64,000 nucleotides of DNA, taken from positions 1,116,001-1,180,000 of the forward strand of contig NZ_CP049919.1 of assembly GCF_015624425.1 (NCBI RefSeq). Direction: 5' to 3'. Below, in pieces: positions 36,078 through 44,875 of the stretch (positions are counted from its first letter, which is position 1; every line of letters starts with the position of its first letter). The position numbers and the translations under genes were made by a program. Below the pieces are notes generated by a model that saw nothing but the letters and a program-made list of their open reading frames with translations, made no database searches and was not told the DNA's origin. The stretch is from Roseateles sp. DAIF2 (GTDB taxonomy: Bacteria; Pseudomonadota; Gammaproteobacteria; Burkholderiales; Burkholderiaceae_C).

Positions 36078-36821
36078 CTAGTAGCGATCAAGGATGTGGC
36101 GCCAGCTGCCGTCATCCTTCATCGCCTGCAGGGTCTGGTCGAGCTCGGCCTGCAGCGCCAGCCAGGGTGACAGGCGCGACATCGCCACATGGTGGATGTC
36201 GCCGCCCAGGCGCAGCGGCTGCTTCATCAGGGCGAGGCCCAGCTGGCGCAGCATCCAGTCGCCCTGGCGCTCCGGCATCAGCGCCACGTCCAGGCGGCCG
36301 CGCGCCACCATCTCGAGCACGGTGCGGTAGTCGTTCAGCTCCACCCGCTGCAGGCCGCTCGCCTGGTCGAACAGGCCGCCATAGCGCTTGCCGCGATGCA
36401 CCGCGATCGTCAGGCCCTGCAGATCGGACAGCTCGTGCAGCGGGCGGGCGTCGGGGCGGGTGTAGAACACCTTGTCCACCGCCGGCAGCGCCACCTTGCC
36501 GAAGCTCAGGTATTGCTCGCGCTCGGGATTGCGCAGTGGGCCGACGATCAGGTCGGCCTGGCCGCCCTCCAGCATCTTCAGCGCGCGCAGCCAGGGCACC
36601 TCCAGGAACACCAGCTGCCAGCCCAGGCGCCGGGCCGCCTCGTTGATCAGGTCGTGATAGAGACCACCGGGCGGCCGGCCCGGCTCGAAGGTGCGGAACG
36701 GCGGATCCGCGCTGCCGACGACGCGCAGCAGCACCGGCTCGCGTGCGAGCGCACGCGCCGGATCCAGCAGCAGCGCCCAGGCCAGGCCGGCCCGGATGAG
36801 ATCGCGTCGGTGCAGCGGCAT
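36078..36821 (-). CDS. Periplasmic solute-binding protein (SBP family 3-like)
   Basis: 247 residues from ATG 36821 (an in-frame ATG at 36857 adds 12 residues before the signal). The export signal starts HRRDLIRAGLAWALLL, with an RR pair that may or may not be Tat-type. The mature part has the family-3 fold: GGLYHDLINEAARRLGW, WLRALKMLEGGQADLIVG, and QTLQAMKDDGSWRHIL at the end. No transporter genes are adjacent. It is convergent with the diguanylate cyclase, 4 bp apart. Confidence 0.83.
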   Translation of the reverse strand: MPLHRRDLIRAGLAWALLLDPARALAREPVLLRVVGSADPPFRTFEPGRPPGGLYHDLINEAARRLGWQLVFLEVPWLRALKMLEGGQADLIVGPLRNPEREQYLSFGKVALPAVDKVFYTRPDARPLHELSDLQGLTIAVHRGKRYGGLFDQASGLQRVELNDYRTVLEMVARGRLDVALMPERQGDWMLRQLGLALMKQPLRLGGDIHHVAMSRLSPWLALQAELDQTLQAMKDDGSWRHILDRY

Positions 36822-36951
36822 GGCGGCCCCGTATGACTCCCTGACACCGCGCAGCATAGGCCCGCGGCGCCGATCGCAACAGTCGCCGGGGTCATGGGCC
36901 GGCTTTTATCCTCTGGATGGATGAAGGAAAAAGAGGCCGGCGCATGGGCCG

Positions 36952-38958
36952 TCAGCGCGCGGGCGTCAGCTGCGCGCCCAGGAAGCGCTCCAGCGCCTGG
37001 AAGAACTGCAGCCGGTGGCTGTTGCGGCCGAGGTAATGGTCGCCGTCCTCCAGCTCGAGGTACTCATGCGGCTTGCCGGCGCGCTTCAGGGCCTTGGCCA
37101 TGTCGCGGCTCTGGTCGACCGGCACCGTGCGGTCGGCCGTGCCATGCACCAGCAGCACCGGCACCCGGATGCGCTCGGCCTGCAGCGCCGGCGAGGTGGC
37201 GCGCAGGCGCTCGCGGTCGCCCCAGGCGCGGCCGATCTGGCGCTCCACCATCGCGCGGCCGCCGACATACTGGGCCTCGTGGGCGATCAGGTCCTGCAGG
37301 TCGGTCACGCCGGCGAAGCTGACCGCGCAGCGGTACAGATCCGGCGTCTTCACCACGCCCATCAGGGCCGCGTAGCCGCCATAGCTGCCGCCGACGATGC
37401 AGACCCGCTTGGCGTCGGCGATGCCCTGGCCGACCGCCCAGGCCACCGCGTCGCTGAGGTCGTCCTGCATCTCCAGGCCCCAGCGCTGCAGGCCGGCGGC
37501 CGCGAAGTCGTGACCATAGCCGTCGGAGCCGCGGAAGTTGACCTGCAGCACCGCATAGCGCCGGCTGGCCAGGAACTCGGTCCAGGCGTCGAAGTCCAGA
37601 TCGTCGCGGCTGTGCGGGCCGCCGTGCGGCAGCAGCACCAGCGGCAGCGGGCCGTTGCGCTCAATCTGGTGGCCGCGCGGCAGGCTCAGGTAGGCGTTCA
37701 GCGCCAGGCCGTCGCGGGCCTTGATGGTGGCATGCCGCTTGCCGGCCAGCGCCTCGGGCTGCAGCGCCGGATGGTCCTGGCCGATCAGGGCCAGGTCGCC
37801 GGTTCGTCGGTCGCCGGCGAAATACTCGCCGGGCTGGCCGTTGCCGCTGCTGTAGACCAGGTAGCGCTGCTCGTCGCGGCTGATCGCGATCAGGCGGTTC
37901 TCGCGCTGCGGCAGGGCCAGGTCGATCGCCTGGACCTGGGCGCGCCATTGCGGATCCCAGAACTCGCTGCGCGAGGCCGCGCCGCTTTCCTCGTCCTGGG
38001 TGCCCTGCAGGCCGATCACCGCGCCGCTGGCCGGCGCGCGCAGCAGCCGGCCGCGGATGTCGTAGCGCGGATGGGCCAGCTTCAGGCTGCGCGGCAGCTC
38101 CGGCCGGTCCAGCCGCACCGTGAAGATCGCGTCGCGGCCCTCGTGGTTGGCGCGCACATAGAGTTCCTGCGGGTCGGTGCCGAAGCCGAGCGGCCAGACC
38201 GCGTCGCGCTTGAAGCCGTCGAAGGCCCACAGCGTGCGCCAGTCGCCGCCGGTGGGCGCGCGCTCGATCACCTCGTAGCGGCCCTCATGCTCGCGGATGC
38301 CCAGGCGCACGCGGTGCTGGCGGTCGGTCATCCACTCGTGCACGCGACGCTCCGGTGCCTGCACCATGCGGCGCTCGCCGGTCTCGATGTTCAACCGGTA
38401 GACCGCCGGCAGCACGCTTTCCGGCCCGCTGGCCAGCTGCAGCAGCACATGCTTGCCGTCGTCGGGCAGCCAGTCGATCACGCGGTCCTGGATCTGCTGC
38501 GCATATTCGCGCCCGACCGCGCTGCCGATGAAGGGATCGCTCTTGACCAGGTTCTGCAGGCCGCTGCCATCGGCCTTGACCGAGAGCAGACGCGTCTCCT
38601 GCGTGCCGACGAAGTCGCGCCGCGAGGCGAAGCGCACGCTGACCAGCAGCCGCTCGTTGTTGACCCAGCGCGCCCAGTTGAACAGGAACTGTTTGTTGTC
38701 GCTGGCCAGCACCGCGCGCATCGGCGTGCCCTGCAGCGGCCGGGTGATCAGCACGGTGCGGTCGGCCTCGTTGAGCAGCGCGGCGATCTGCTGGCCGTCC
38801 GGCGACAGCATCACGCCCGACAGCCGCGGCAGGCTGGCGATGCTCTCCAGCGGCAGCGGTTCGGCCGCGAACGCCGGCACGGCGGCCAGCCACAGGCCGG
38901 CGGCGCACAGCAGCGCGCGCACCGGGCCGACTGCCCGGTGGGGACTCTTGTTCTTCAT
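36952..38958 (-). CDS. S9-family serine peptidase (prolyl oligopeptidase-like)
   Basis: 668 residues with a signal peptide ending PAFA near residue 31. A beta-propeller region precedes the C-terminal alpha/beta-hydrolase. The nucleophile serine is in GGSYGGYAALMG, the catalytic aspartate in VHGTADRTVPVDQS, and the histidine in EDGDHYLG. It is expected to cleave short peptides in the periplasm. It lies downstream of the ZIP gene on the same strand (60 bp gap) and could receive read-through from the fagA operon. Confidence 0.94.
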   Translation of the reverse strand: MKNKSPHRAVGPVRALLCAAGLWLAAVPAFAAEPLPLESIASLPRLSGVMLSPDGQQIAALLNEADRTVLITRPLQGTPMRAVLASDNKQFLFNWARWVNNERLLVSVRFASRRDFVGTQETRLLSVKADGSGLQNLVKSDPFIGSAVGREYAQQIQDRVIDWLPDDGKHVLLQLASGPESVLPAVYRLNIETGERRMVQAPERRVHEWMTDRQHRVRLGIREHEGRYEVIERAPTGGDWRTLWAFDGFKRDAVWPLGFGTDPQELYVRANHEGRDAIFTVRLDRPELPRSLKLAHPRYDIRGRLLRAPASGAVIGLQGTQDEESGAASRSEFWDPQWRAQVQAIDLALPQRENRLIAISRDEQRYLVYSSGNGQPGEYFAGDRRTGDLALIGQDHPALQPEALAGKRHATIKARDGLALNAYLSLPRGHQIERNGPLPLVLLPHGGPHSRDDLDFDAWTEFLASRRYAVLQVNFRGSDGYGHDFAAAGLQRWGLEMQDDLSDAVAWAVGQGIADAKRVCIVGGSYGGYAALMGVVKTPDLYRCAVSFAGVTDLQDLIAHEAQYVGGRAMVERQIGRAWGDRERLRATSPALQAERIRVPVLLVHGTADRTVPVDQSRDMAKALKRAGKPHEYLELEDGDHYLGRNSHRLQFFQALERFLGAQLTPAR

Positions 38959-39018
38959 CGACTCCCTCGGGGATCCTTCTTGTGGGCGCGCAGTATGCCC
39001 TGCACTTGCCCTCCCGAA

Positions 39019-39945
39019 TCAACCCAGCGCCGTGTCCAGCACCATCATCAACGCGAAGCCCAGCATCAGGCCCTGGGTGGCCCAGCGCTCATGGCCCTTG
39101 CGGTGCGATTCGGGAATGATCTCGTGGCTGATCACGAACAGCATCGCGCCGGCCGCGAACCCGAGGCCCCAGGGCAGCAGCGGCTGCCATTGCGACACCA
39201 CCCAGGCGCCCAGCAGCGCGCCGATCGGCTCGACCAGGCCGGAGGCCGCGCCCAGCAGCAGCGCGCGCCGCCGGCTGTAGCCGACCGCCATCAGCGCCAC
39301 CGCGATCACGAAGCCCTCGGGCATGTCCTGGATCGCGATCGCCAGGCTCAGCGTGGCGGCGCCCACCGTGTCGCCGCCGGCGAAGGCGACGCCGATCGCC
39401 AGGCCCTCGGGCAGGTTGTGCAGGGTCACCGCGATCACGAACAGGGTGGTGCGGCGCAGGCGCTGCGCGGCCTCATGCGCGCCCGGGCCCTCGCGGCCCT
39501 TGATGAAATGCTCGTGCGGCAGCCAGCGGTCCAGCAGCATCAGCGACCAGGCGCCCAGCAGCACCGCCAGCGCCACCTGGGCCGCGGCGCCGCCCGGCGT
39601 CGCATGCGCGCGCGCGGCCTCCAGCCCCGGGATGATCAAAGAGAAGGAGCAGGCCGCCAGCATCACGCCGGCGCCGAAACCCATCAGCGCATCCTGGCTG
39701 CGCGCCGACATGCTGCGCGTGCCCAGGGCGGGCAGGGTGCCGAAGGCGGTGGCCAGCGCGGCCAGGCAGCCGGCCTGCAGCGCCGGCCACATCGCGTCGG
39801 GCCAGGCCGCCGGCTGCAGCAGGCGGTGCCAGCCCTGGTGCAGCAGCAGCAGCGCGCCCAGCAGCACGATGATCAGGCCGATCGCCCGGCGGGTGTTCAT
39901 CCGGCGGGCTGCGGACGCGGCGGTGGCGGTGCTGCTCGGATTCAT
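39019..39945 (-). CDS. ZIP-family divalent metal transporter
   Basis: 308 residues with eight predicted TM helices. Metal-site motifs of ZIP proteins are present as [10 protein letters not shown] in TM4 and [10 protein letters not shown] in TM5. A loop ([15 protein letters not shown]) sits between TM3 and TM4. ZIP proteins import Zn, Mn or Fe. The start overlaps the sodA stop (ATGA). Being last in a Fur-controlled operon with Mn-type SOD makes manganese import the most sensible role. The same gene order is found at P. aeruginosa PA4471-PA4467. Confidence 0.92.
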   Translation of the reverse strand: MNPSSTATAASAARRMNTRRAIGLIIVLLGALLLLHQGWHRLLQPAAWPDAMWPALQAGCLAALATAFGTLPALGTRSMSARSQDALMGFGAGVMLAACSFSLIIPGLEAARAHATPGGAAAQVALAVLLGAWSLMLLDRWLPHEHFIKGREGPGAHEAAQRLRRTTLFVIAVTLHNLPEGLAIGVAFAGGDTVGAATLSLAIAIQDMPEGFVIAVALMAVGYSRRRALLLGAASGLVEPIGALLGAWVVSQWQPLLPWGLGFAAGAMLFVISHEIIPESHRKGHERWATQGLMLGFALMMVLDTALG

Positions 39946-40568
39946 GCCTGGGCCAGCGCTGCCTGGTAGCGGCGCTCCACCTCGGGCCAGTGGACCACCT
40001 TGTAGAAGGCCTGGATGTAGTCGGCGCGCTTGTTCTGGAAGCGCAGGTAATAGGCATGCTCCCAGACGTCCAGGCCGAGGATGGGTCGGTGGCCCTGCAT
40101 CAGCGGGCTGTCCTGATTCGCGCTGCTCTCGACCACCAGGCGCTGCTCGGGCGTCACGCTGAGCCAGGCCCAGCCGCTGCCGAAGCGGCTGACCGCGGCC
40201 TGGGTGAAGGCCTTCTGGAAGGCCTCGAAGCCGCCCAACTGCTCGTCGATCGCGGTGGCCAGCGCGCCGCTGGGTCGGCCGCCGCCGCCCTGGCCCGCCG
40301 GGGCCATCACCAGCCAGAACAGGCTGTGGTTGGCATGGCCGCCGCCATGGTTGCGCACCGCGGTGTGCAGCTCCTGCGGCAGCAGCGCGAAGCGCTGCAG
40401 CAGGTCCTCCACCGCCAGCTCCGCATAGGGCGTGCCCTGCAGCGCGGCATTGAGCTGGGTCACATAGGTCTGGTGGTGGCGGCCGTGGTGGATCGCCATG
40501 GTCTGGGCATCCAGATGGGGTTCCAGGGCGTCGTGGGGATAGGGCAGGGCGGGCAGGATGTGCGGCAT
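39942..40568 (-). CDS. sodA: Superoxide dismutase, manganese type
   Basis: 208 residues from ATG 40568 ([18 protein letters not shown]). Metal ligands are His27, the His in NHSLFW, and Asp and His in DVWEHAYYL. Residues that separate Mn from Fe enzymes favour Mn: [11 protein letters not shown] rather than AAQxWNH, and NQDSPLM rather than NAGTPLT. It removes superoxide in the cytoplasm. It begins 7 bp after orfX and overlaps the ZIP gene. Fur derepression would supply Mn-SOD when iron is short. Confidence 0.94.
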   Translation of the reverse strand: MPHILPALPYPHDALEPHLDAQTMAIHHGRHHQTYVTQLNAALQGTPYAELAVEDLLQRFALLPQELHTAVRNHGGGHANHSLFWLVMAPAGQGGGGRPSGALATAIDEQLGGFEAFQKAFTQAAVSRFGSGWAWLSVTPEQRLVVESSANQDSPLMQGHRPILGLDVWEHAYYLRFQNKRADYIQAFYKVVHWPEVERRYQAALAQA

Positions 40569-40575
40569 GGCGCTG

Positions 40576-41070
40576 TCAGTGCAAGGTGGTCGTGGAGCGG
40601 TTGGGGGACTCGACGGGCTTGGCTGCCAGGCAGGCGCGGATGCGCGCATCGCCGGGGTGCTGGCTATCGAAATGGGCCAGTTCGGCCCAGGTCTGGCGGC
40701 TGTGGCGCGCCGCGGCGGCGCACAGCCCGGGCTGCAGGCCGCCGTCGCCGGCGACCTGTTGCAGCAGGAGATGGATATGGCAGAGCCGGCGCGCGGCGTC
40801 GTCGAGCTGGCCGGCCCGGCTCAGCACATCGGCCACGCCATGGTGGCTGACCACCAGCGCGGCGGTCGCGTCGTCATGGTTGTGCCAGCGGCCGAACAGC
40901 GATTCGGCCTGGGCCAGCGCGCGCTGGAAGTGGAACAGCGCCGCGTTGCGCGCGCCGCGTTCCAGCTGGGCGCGGCCCATCGCCATCGCCTCGCGCCAGC
41001 CGGCCATCAGCTCCGCGCTGAGCGGGCCGCTGGCCGGCACGCAGTTGCAGCGCGGCTCAGAGTCCGCCAT
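40576..41070 (-). CDS. OrfX-like protein of the fagA-fumC-sodA operon
   Basis: 164 residues, predicted helical and TPR-like ([19 protein letters not shown], then [18 protein letters not shown] and [20 protein letters not shown]). It contains scattered histidines and cysteines (CNC near the start) but no clear metal motif. It matches by position the orfX between fumC and sodA in Pseudomonas; its function is unknown. It overlaps the fumC stop by 14 bp and ends 7 bp before sodA, so it is translated as part of the operon. Confidence 0.85.
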   Translation of the reverse strand: MADSEPRCNCVPASGPLSAELMAGWREAMAMGRAQLERGARNAALFHFQRALAQAESLFGRWHNHDDATAALVVSHHGVADVLSRAGQLDDAARRLCHIHLLLQQVAGDGGLQPGLCAAAARHSRQTWAELAHFDSQHPGDARIRACLAAKPVESPNRSTTTLH

Positions 41071-42436
41071 GGGTCAGCTTGGCCGGGTCGAGCAGCTGCT
41101 GCAGCTGCTCGCGCGACAGCTCGGTCATCTCGGCCGCGACATCGATCACCGGCCGGCCCTGCTTGTAGGCGGCCTTGGCGATCTCGGCGGCCTTCAGATA
41201 GCCGATCACCGGGTTCAGCGCGGTGACCAGGATCGGGTTGCGCGCAAGCGCCTGGTTCAGCGCGGCCTCGTTGACCGTGAAGGTGGCGATCGCGCGCTCG
41301 CCCAGCAGGGTGCTGGTCTTGGCCAGCAGCACCAGGCTGTCCAGCAGGTTGTGCGCGACCAGCGGCAGCATCACGTTGAGCTCGAAGTTGCCGCTCTGGC
41401 CGGCGATCGTGATCGCGGCGTCATGGCCGATGACCTGGGCCGCGGCCATCGCCACCGCCTCCGGGATCACCGGATTGACCTTGCCGGGCATGATGCTGGA
41501 GCCGGGCTGCAGCGCCTCCAGCTCGATCTCGGCCAGGCCGGCCAGCGGGCCGGAGTTCATCCAGCGCAGGTCGTTGGCGATTTTCATCAGGCTGACCGCC
41601 AGACCCTTCAGCGCGCCGGACAGCGCGACCGCTGCGTCCTGCGAGCCCATCGCGGCGAAGAAGTCCGGCGCGGTCGTGAAGGGCAGGCCGGTCAGGCCGG
41701 ACAGTTCTTTGGCGAAGCGCGCGGCGAAGTCGGGATGGGCGTTGATGCCGGTGCCGACCGCGGTGCCGCCCTGGGCCAGGGCCTGGATGCGGGGCTGTAG
41801 CCCTTCCAGCTGGGCGATCTGCGCCTCGATCTGCGCGGCCCAGCCGTCCAGGGTCTGGCCCAGGCGCACCGGCATCGCATCCATCAGATGGGTGCGGCCG
41901 GTCTTGACGTGATGGCCATCGCTTTGGCTCTTGGCGCGGATCGCCGCGGCCAGGCCGCGCAGTGCCGGCAGCAGCTCCTCGTGCAGCGCCAGCGCGGCCG
42001 AGATGTGCAGCGCCGACGGGATCGAATCATTGCTGCTCTGGCCCATGTTGACATGGTCGTTGGCGCTGACCGCCGTGCCGGTCAGGCGCGTGGCCAGGGT
42101 CGCCAGCACCTCGTTGGCGTTCATATTGCTGCTGGTGCCGGAGCCGGTCTGGAACACATCGACCGGGAAATGGCGGATGAAGTCCGGCTCGGCCAGCAGC
42201 TCGGCGCCGGCGCGCTCGATCGCCACGCCGGTCTCGGCCGGCAGCAGGCCCAGGGCGACATTGGCGCGCGCCGCGGCCTGCTTGACCTTCAGCAGCGCCG
42301 CGATGAAGCGGGTCGGCATCGGGCCGCTGATCTGGAAGTTCTGCACGGCGCGCTGGGTCTGGGCGCCGTAGAGCGCATCGGCCGGGACCTTCATTTCGCC
42401 CATGCTGTCGCGTTCGATACGGGTGGCTGCTGTCAT
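41057..42436 (-). CDS. fumC: Class II fumarase FumC
   Basis: 459 residues from ATG 42436. The superfamily signature GSSIMPGKVNP is intact, as are GSGTSSNMNANEV, HVNMGQSSNDSIPSA and TGRTHLMDAMPV. FumC hydrates fumarate to malate without an iron-sulfur cluster, so it replaces iron-dependent fumarases under iron limitation or oxidative stress. It follows fagA by 26 bp in the Fur-controlled operon. Translation from the ATG is supported by homology; upstream in-frame sequence is shadow. Confidence 0.96.
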   Translation of the reverse strand: MTAATRIERDSMGEMKVPADALYGAQTQRAVQNFQISGPMPTRFIAALLKVKQAAARANVALGLLPAETGVAIERAGAELLAEPDFIRHFPVDVFQTGSGTSSNMNANEVLATLATRLTGTAVSANDHVNMGQSSNDSIPSALHISAALALHEELLPALRGLAAAIRAKSQSDGHHVKTGRTHLMDAMPVRLGQTLDGWAAQIEAQIAQLEGLQPRIQALAQGGTAVGTGINAHPDFAARFAKELSGLTGLPFTTAPDFFAAMGSQDAAVALSGALKGLAVSLMKIANDLRWMNSGPLAGLAEIELEALQPGSSIMPGKVNPVIPEAVAMAAAQVIGHDAAITIAGQSGNFELNVMLPLVAHNLLDSLVLLAKTSTLLGERAIATFTVNEAALNQALARNPILVTALNPVIGYLKAAEIAKAAYKQGRPVIDVAAEMTELSREQLQQLLDPAKLTHGGL

Positions 42437-42462
42437 GATGAATCGTTTCCTCGTCGGGATCG

Positions 42463-42846
42463 TCAAAAGGGTGGTGGTGCCTCGCTGGGCAGCATCTCGG
42501 TGCAGGCCAGGCGCACGCGCAGCGAGCGCACACGACCCTGCAGTTGCGGATCTTGCCCCGACAGCCGGGCCAGCGCTTCCAGCGGCAGAAATAGCCTGTC
42601 CAGACATTGGCAGCGCCAGTGCCAGGGCAGCAGCACCTCGCAGGCGCTGCGGTACAGCAGGTCCAGGGTCTGCTCGGCCAGTTCGCGCTCGTCGATCAGG
42701 CCCAGGCGCAGCAGCTGCGCGCCGGCGTCCAGGTAGCGGTCCAGCAGCTCGGGGCTGTCCGGCTCCAGCGCGCAGGCGATCTTGAAGGCGAGCCAACGCC
42801 AGCATTCCAGCGCCGGATGGGCGGGGCAGGGCGTGTTCTGCAGCAA
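42463..42846 (-). CDS. fagA: FagA, Fur-associated small protein of the fumC operon
   Basis: 127 residues from a TTG start at 42846, preceded by GAGGAG with 9-bp spacing; there is no suitable ATG. The sequence has the FagA pattern: LECWRWLAFKIACALEPDS, RYLDAGAQLLRLGL, and CEVLLPWHWRCQCLDRLFLP. Its function is unknown; the conserved W/H/C residues could bind metal, but that is only a guess. It heads fagA-fumC-orfX-sodA-ZIP. Expression should depend on passing the leader terminator at 42983-43043. The stretch 42847-42982 holds nothing else I recognise. Confidence 0.85.
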   Translation of the reverse strand: MLQNTPCPAHPALECWRWLAFKIACALEPDSPELLDRYLDAGAQLLRLGLIDERELAEQTLDLLYRSACEVLLPWHWRCQCLDRLFLPLEALARLSGQDPQLQGRVRSLRVRLACTEMLPSEAPPPF

Positions 42847-42982
42847 GACCGGTTTCTCCTCGAGGCCGGGATGCCCGGCCGGCGGCGGCACGGGCTGCCG
42901 CCTGGGGGGGCGGTGCTGGCTGGTGCGTTGATGAAGACCTCGCCGGACGCATCCGCCGGACACGCCCGTCAAACAAGCCGCA

Positions 42983-43043
42983 AAAAACGGGAGGGTGCCA
43001 CCCGGCAAGTGTTGCGCTTCCCCGATTCCGGGTCGCACCCTCC
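42983..43043 (-). terminator. Intrinsic terminator in the fagA leader
   Basis: Read on the minus strand, arms at 43043-43028 and 43005-42990 pair over 16 nt with one mismatch around a 22-nt loop. They are followed by CG and then six T residues (42988-42983), the classical rho-independent form. It lies between the Fur-controlled promoter and the first gene of the operon, so it must either end a short RNA or be bypassed. Confidence 0.68.
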
Positions 43044-43122
43044 ACTGAACAGCCGGTCCCTGACGTCGGAGAGAAGACTCCGCCACCCGGGCCCGGAAGG
43101 CATTGGTTGATTGCTCTTGTTT
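42983..43122 (-). ncRNA. Candidate Fur-repressed small RNA (or attenuated leader), about 140 nt
   Basis: Bounds are the expected start point about 7 nt after the -10 hexamer and the end of the terminator T-run. The A/C-rich 5' end is followed by a GC hairpin region, a small stem CGGAG/CTCCG (43067-43082) whose RNA loop is UCUUCU, and the long terminator stem. No convincing ORF with a ribosome site lies inside. The architecture (Fur box, strong promoter, about 140 nt, strong terminator) recalls RyhB, PrrF and NrrF iron-sparing sRNAs. No sequence homology to them is claimed. An attenuator for fagA is the main alternative. Confidence 0.45.
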
Positions 43123-43128
43123 GAAATG

Positions 43129-43158
43129 ACTATAAATGAGAATTCATCTCATTTGCAA
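43129..43158 (-). promoter_or_regulatory. Sigma70 promoter of the fagA leader
   Basis: On the minus strand TTGCAA (43158-43153) and TATAGT (43134-43129) are separated by 18 bp, a near-consensus pair in otherwise GC-rich DNA. The Fur box occupies the spacer and touches both hexamers, so bound Fur would block polymerase directly. Confidence 0.72.
43134..43154. promoter_or_regulatory. Fur box of the fagA-fumC-orfX-sodA-ZIP operon
   Basis: A perfect palindrome with arms AAATGAGA and TCTCATTT around ATTCA, matching the Fur 19-bp consensus pattern (AATGAtAAT...ATTaTCATT) well. It overlaps the promoter at 43129-43158. The divergent isomerase gene starts 60 bp away on the other strand and might also be affected. 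Confidence 0.85.
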
Positions 43159-43213
43159 CATCAACCAGAACAAACCCCGCTGTGCCAGCAGGGTGAATGC
43201 CTTACCGTCGGGC

Positions 43214-43897
43214 ATGCCCGATGAGTTCCCCAATCCCCCGCCGGCCCCGGCCGCCTCCTCGCTGCCCGCGCGCGCCGCGGTGCCGCGCGCGCCGATCCAG
43301 TTCTACTTCGACTTCTCCTCGCCCTATGCCTACATTGCTTCCGAGTGGATCGATGCGGTGGCGGCGCGCCATGGCCGGCGCGTGGCCTGGCAGGCGATCC
43401 TGCTGGGCGTGACCTTCCAGGCCGCGGAGCTGAAGCCGCCGGTCGCCCATCCGATCAAGCGCGACTACGCGCTGCGCGATTTCGCCCGCTCGGCCGCCTA
43501 TGCCGGCGTGCCCTTTCGCCAGCCCGAGAATTTCCCGGTGCCGACGCAGAACGCCGCCCGCGTGTTCTGGTGGCTGCAGGCCGAGGACCCGGCCCGCGCG
43601 GTGGCCTGGGCGCGCGCCGGGCTGCGCGCCTACTTCACGCGCGGCGTCGCGCTCAACGAGCCGGCCGCGCTGAAGGCGCTGGCGCGCGAGAGCGGGCTGG
43701 ATGCCGACGCGGCCGAGGCGGCCTGGAACGATCCGGTCTGGAAGGACAAGCTGAAGGCCGTCAACGAGGCCGCGATCGGCGCCGGCGTGTTCGGCGCGCC
43801 CTTCTTCATCGTCGACGGCGAGCCCTTCTGGGGCCATGACCGGCAGGGCCAGATCGAGCGCTGGCTCGGCAGCGGCCCGTTCAAGGGCCTGATCTGA
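43214..43897 (+). CDS. 2-hydroxychromene-2-carboxylate isomerase-like protein (GST kappa/DsbA fold)
   Basis: 227 residues from ATG 43214; an ATG at 43136 would lie inside the Fur box. It has the thioredoxin-fold pattern of the HCCA isomerase/GST-kappa family: QFYFDFSSPYAYIASEW with serine in place of a CxxC, NAARVFWWLQ, and GVFGAPFFIVDGEPFWGHDR near the end. In naphthalene pathways such enzymes use glutathione to isomerise hydroxychromene carboxylate, but many homologues act elsewhere. No aromatic-degradation genes are adjacent. Confidence 0.88.
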   Translation: MPDEFPNPPPAPAASSLPARAAVPRAPIQFYFDFSSPYAYIASEWIDAVAARHGRRVAWQAILLGVTFQAAELKPPVAHPIKRDYALRDFARSAAYAGVPFRQPENFPVPTQNAARVFWWLQAEDPARAVAWARAGLRAYFTRGVALNEPAALKALARESGLDADAAEAAWNDPVWKDKLKAVNEAAIGAGVFGAPFFIVDGEPFWGHDRQGQIERWLGSGPFKGLI

Positions 43898-43898
43898 T

Positions 43899-44246
43899 TC
43901 AGGCCTGCGGCACTCGCTGAGCCGCGCGCGCCGATTCCAGCGCCGCGATCGCCTGCGCCGTCTCGCCGCGGCGCAGCAGCCAGATGACCTGGTCCACCGC
44001 GCGCAGGCTGCTCGGATCGGGCTGGGCCAGCAGGGCCTGACGGGTCTCGCGCATCAGGCGCAGGGCCTGGCTGTCGTGATCGCAATAGAGCTCGACCTGG
44101 GCCGCGCGCAGCTGCTGCTGGACCTGGGCCCGGCGCTCCTGGCGCCGCGTCGATTCGTCCGGGTCGGCCGCGGCCTGGGCCGAGGTGGCCGCGAAGGCGG
44201 CCACCAGGGCCAGCACCGGGGTGGACTTGTTGTTGCCATGGCTCAT
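43899..44246 (-). CDS. Small exported hypothetical protein
   Basis: 115 residues from ATG 44246 (MSHGNNKSTPVLALVAAF); the longer start at 44297 is unlikely because it places basic residues before the signal. A signal peptide ends SAQA near residue 25. The mature part is helical and charged (ESTRRQERRAQVQQQLRAAQ) with a single Cys in ELYCDHDSQALRL. No family was recognised. It ends 2 bp from the convergent isomerase gene. Confidence 0.7.
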   Translation of the reverse strand: MSHGNNKSTPVLALVAAFAATSAQAAADPDESTRRQERRAQVQQQLRAAQVELYCDHDSQALRLMRETRQALLAQPDPSSLRAVDQVIWLLRRGETAQAIAALESARAAQRVPQA

Positions 44247-44377
44247 CGCGAGACTCCTTCTGTGAGCGTGAAGCGGCGCCGCTTGTTCGGGCCGCATGTC
44301 TCCACCTTGCGCGCGCCGAATTAGGCGAGGCTTAATCCCTACAATGCGCTCGCATTCCCTGCCAGGAGGATCTGTTC

Positions 44378-44866
44378 ATGACGACTCCGTTTGTGGGTGA
44401 AGACGAGGGCATCGCGCTGCGTCTGGTGGGCATCATCGTGCTGCTGGTGGTCGCGCTGGCCGTCGGCCTGGGCGTCTACAAGGCGCGCGGCGCGGCCAAG
44501 CCGGCCGCCGCGCCGCCGGTGCAGCTGGTCGAGGCGGATGTGGCCGCCATCGTGGTCGAGAACGGCCTGGTGAAGTTCTTCTTCGCCAGCGCCAGTGCCG
44601 AACTGGCCGGCGGTGCCCGCGAGGCGCTGGGCGAGCTGGTGCAATCGCAGGGCCAGGGCCGCCTCCTGGTGATCAGCGGCTATCACGACGCCAGCGGCGA
44701 TGCCGCGCTGAACGCCGAGCTGGCGAAGCGGCGCGCGCTGGCGGTGCGCGAGGCGCTGCTGGCGCTGGGCGTGGCCGAGGCCGGCATCGCGCTGGAGAAG
44801 CCCGCGCTGAGCACCGGTACCGGCACCCAGCGCGAGGCGCGCCGCGTCGAAGTCACCTTGCGCTAA
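44378..44866 (+). CDS. OmpA-family domain membrane-anchored protein
   Basis: 162 residues. An N-terminal TM anchor (LVGIIVLLVVALAVGLGVY, about 16-34) precedes an OmpA/MotB-like C-terminal domain: VKFFFASASAELAGGAREAL, then LVISGYHDASGDAALNAELAKRRALAVREAL. Such domains hold on to peptidoglycan from the periplasm. An AGGAGG ribosome site lies 9 bp before the ATG. It stands alone between convergent or divergent neighbours. The domain is short, and its arginine near the ligand-binding position (AKRRA) is kept. Confidence 0.86.
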   Translation: MTTPFVGEDEGIALRLVGIIVLLVVALAVGLGVYKARGAAKPAAAPPVQLVEADVAAIVVENGLVKFFFASASAELAGGAREALGELVQSQGQGRLLVISGYHDASGDAALNAELAKRRALAVREALLALGVAEAGIALEKPALSTGTGTQREARRVEVTLR

Positions 44867-44875
44867 GGCACCTCT

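Noticed and set aside
43136..43213. An upstream ATG extending the isomerase gene by 26 residues
   Set aside because: It begins inside the Fur palindrome and the added residues do not match the thioredoxin-fold family; ATG 43214 gives the normal length.
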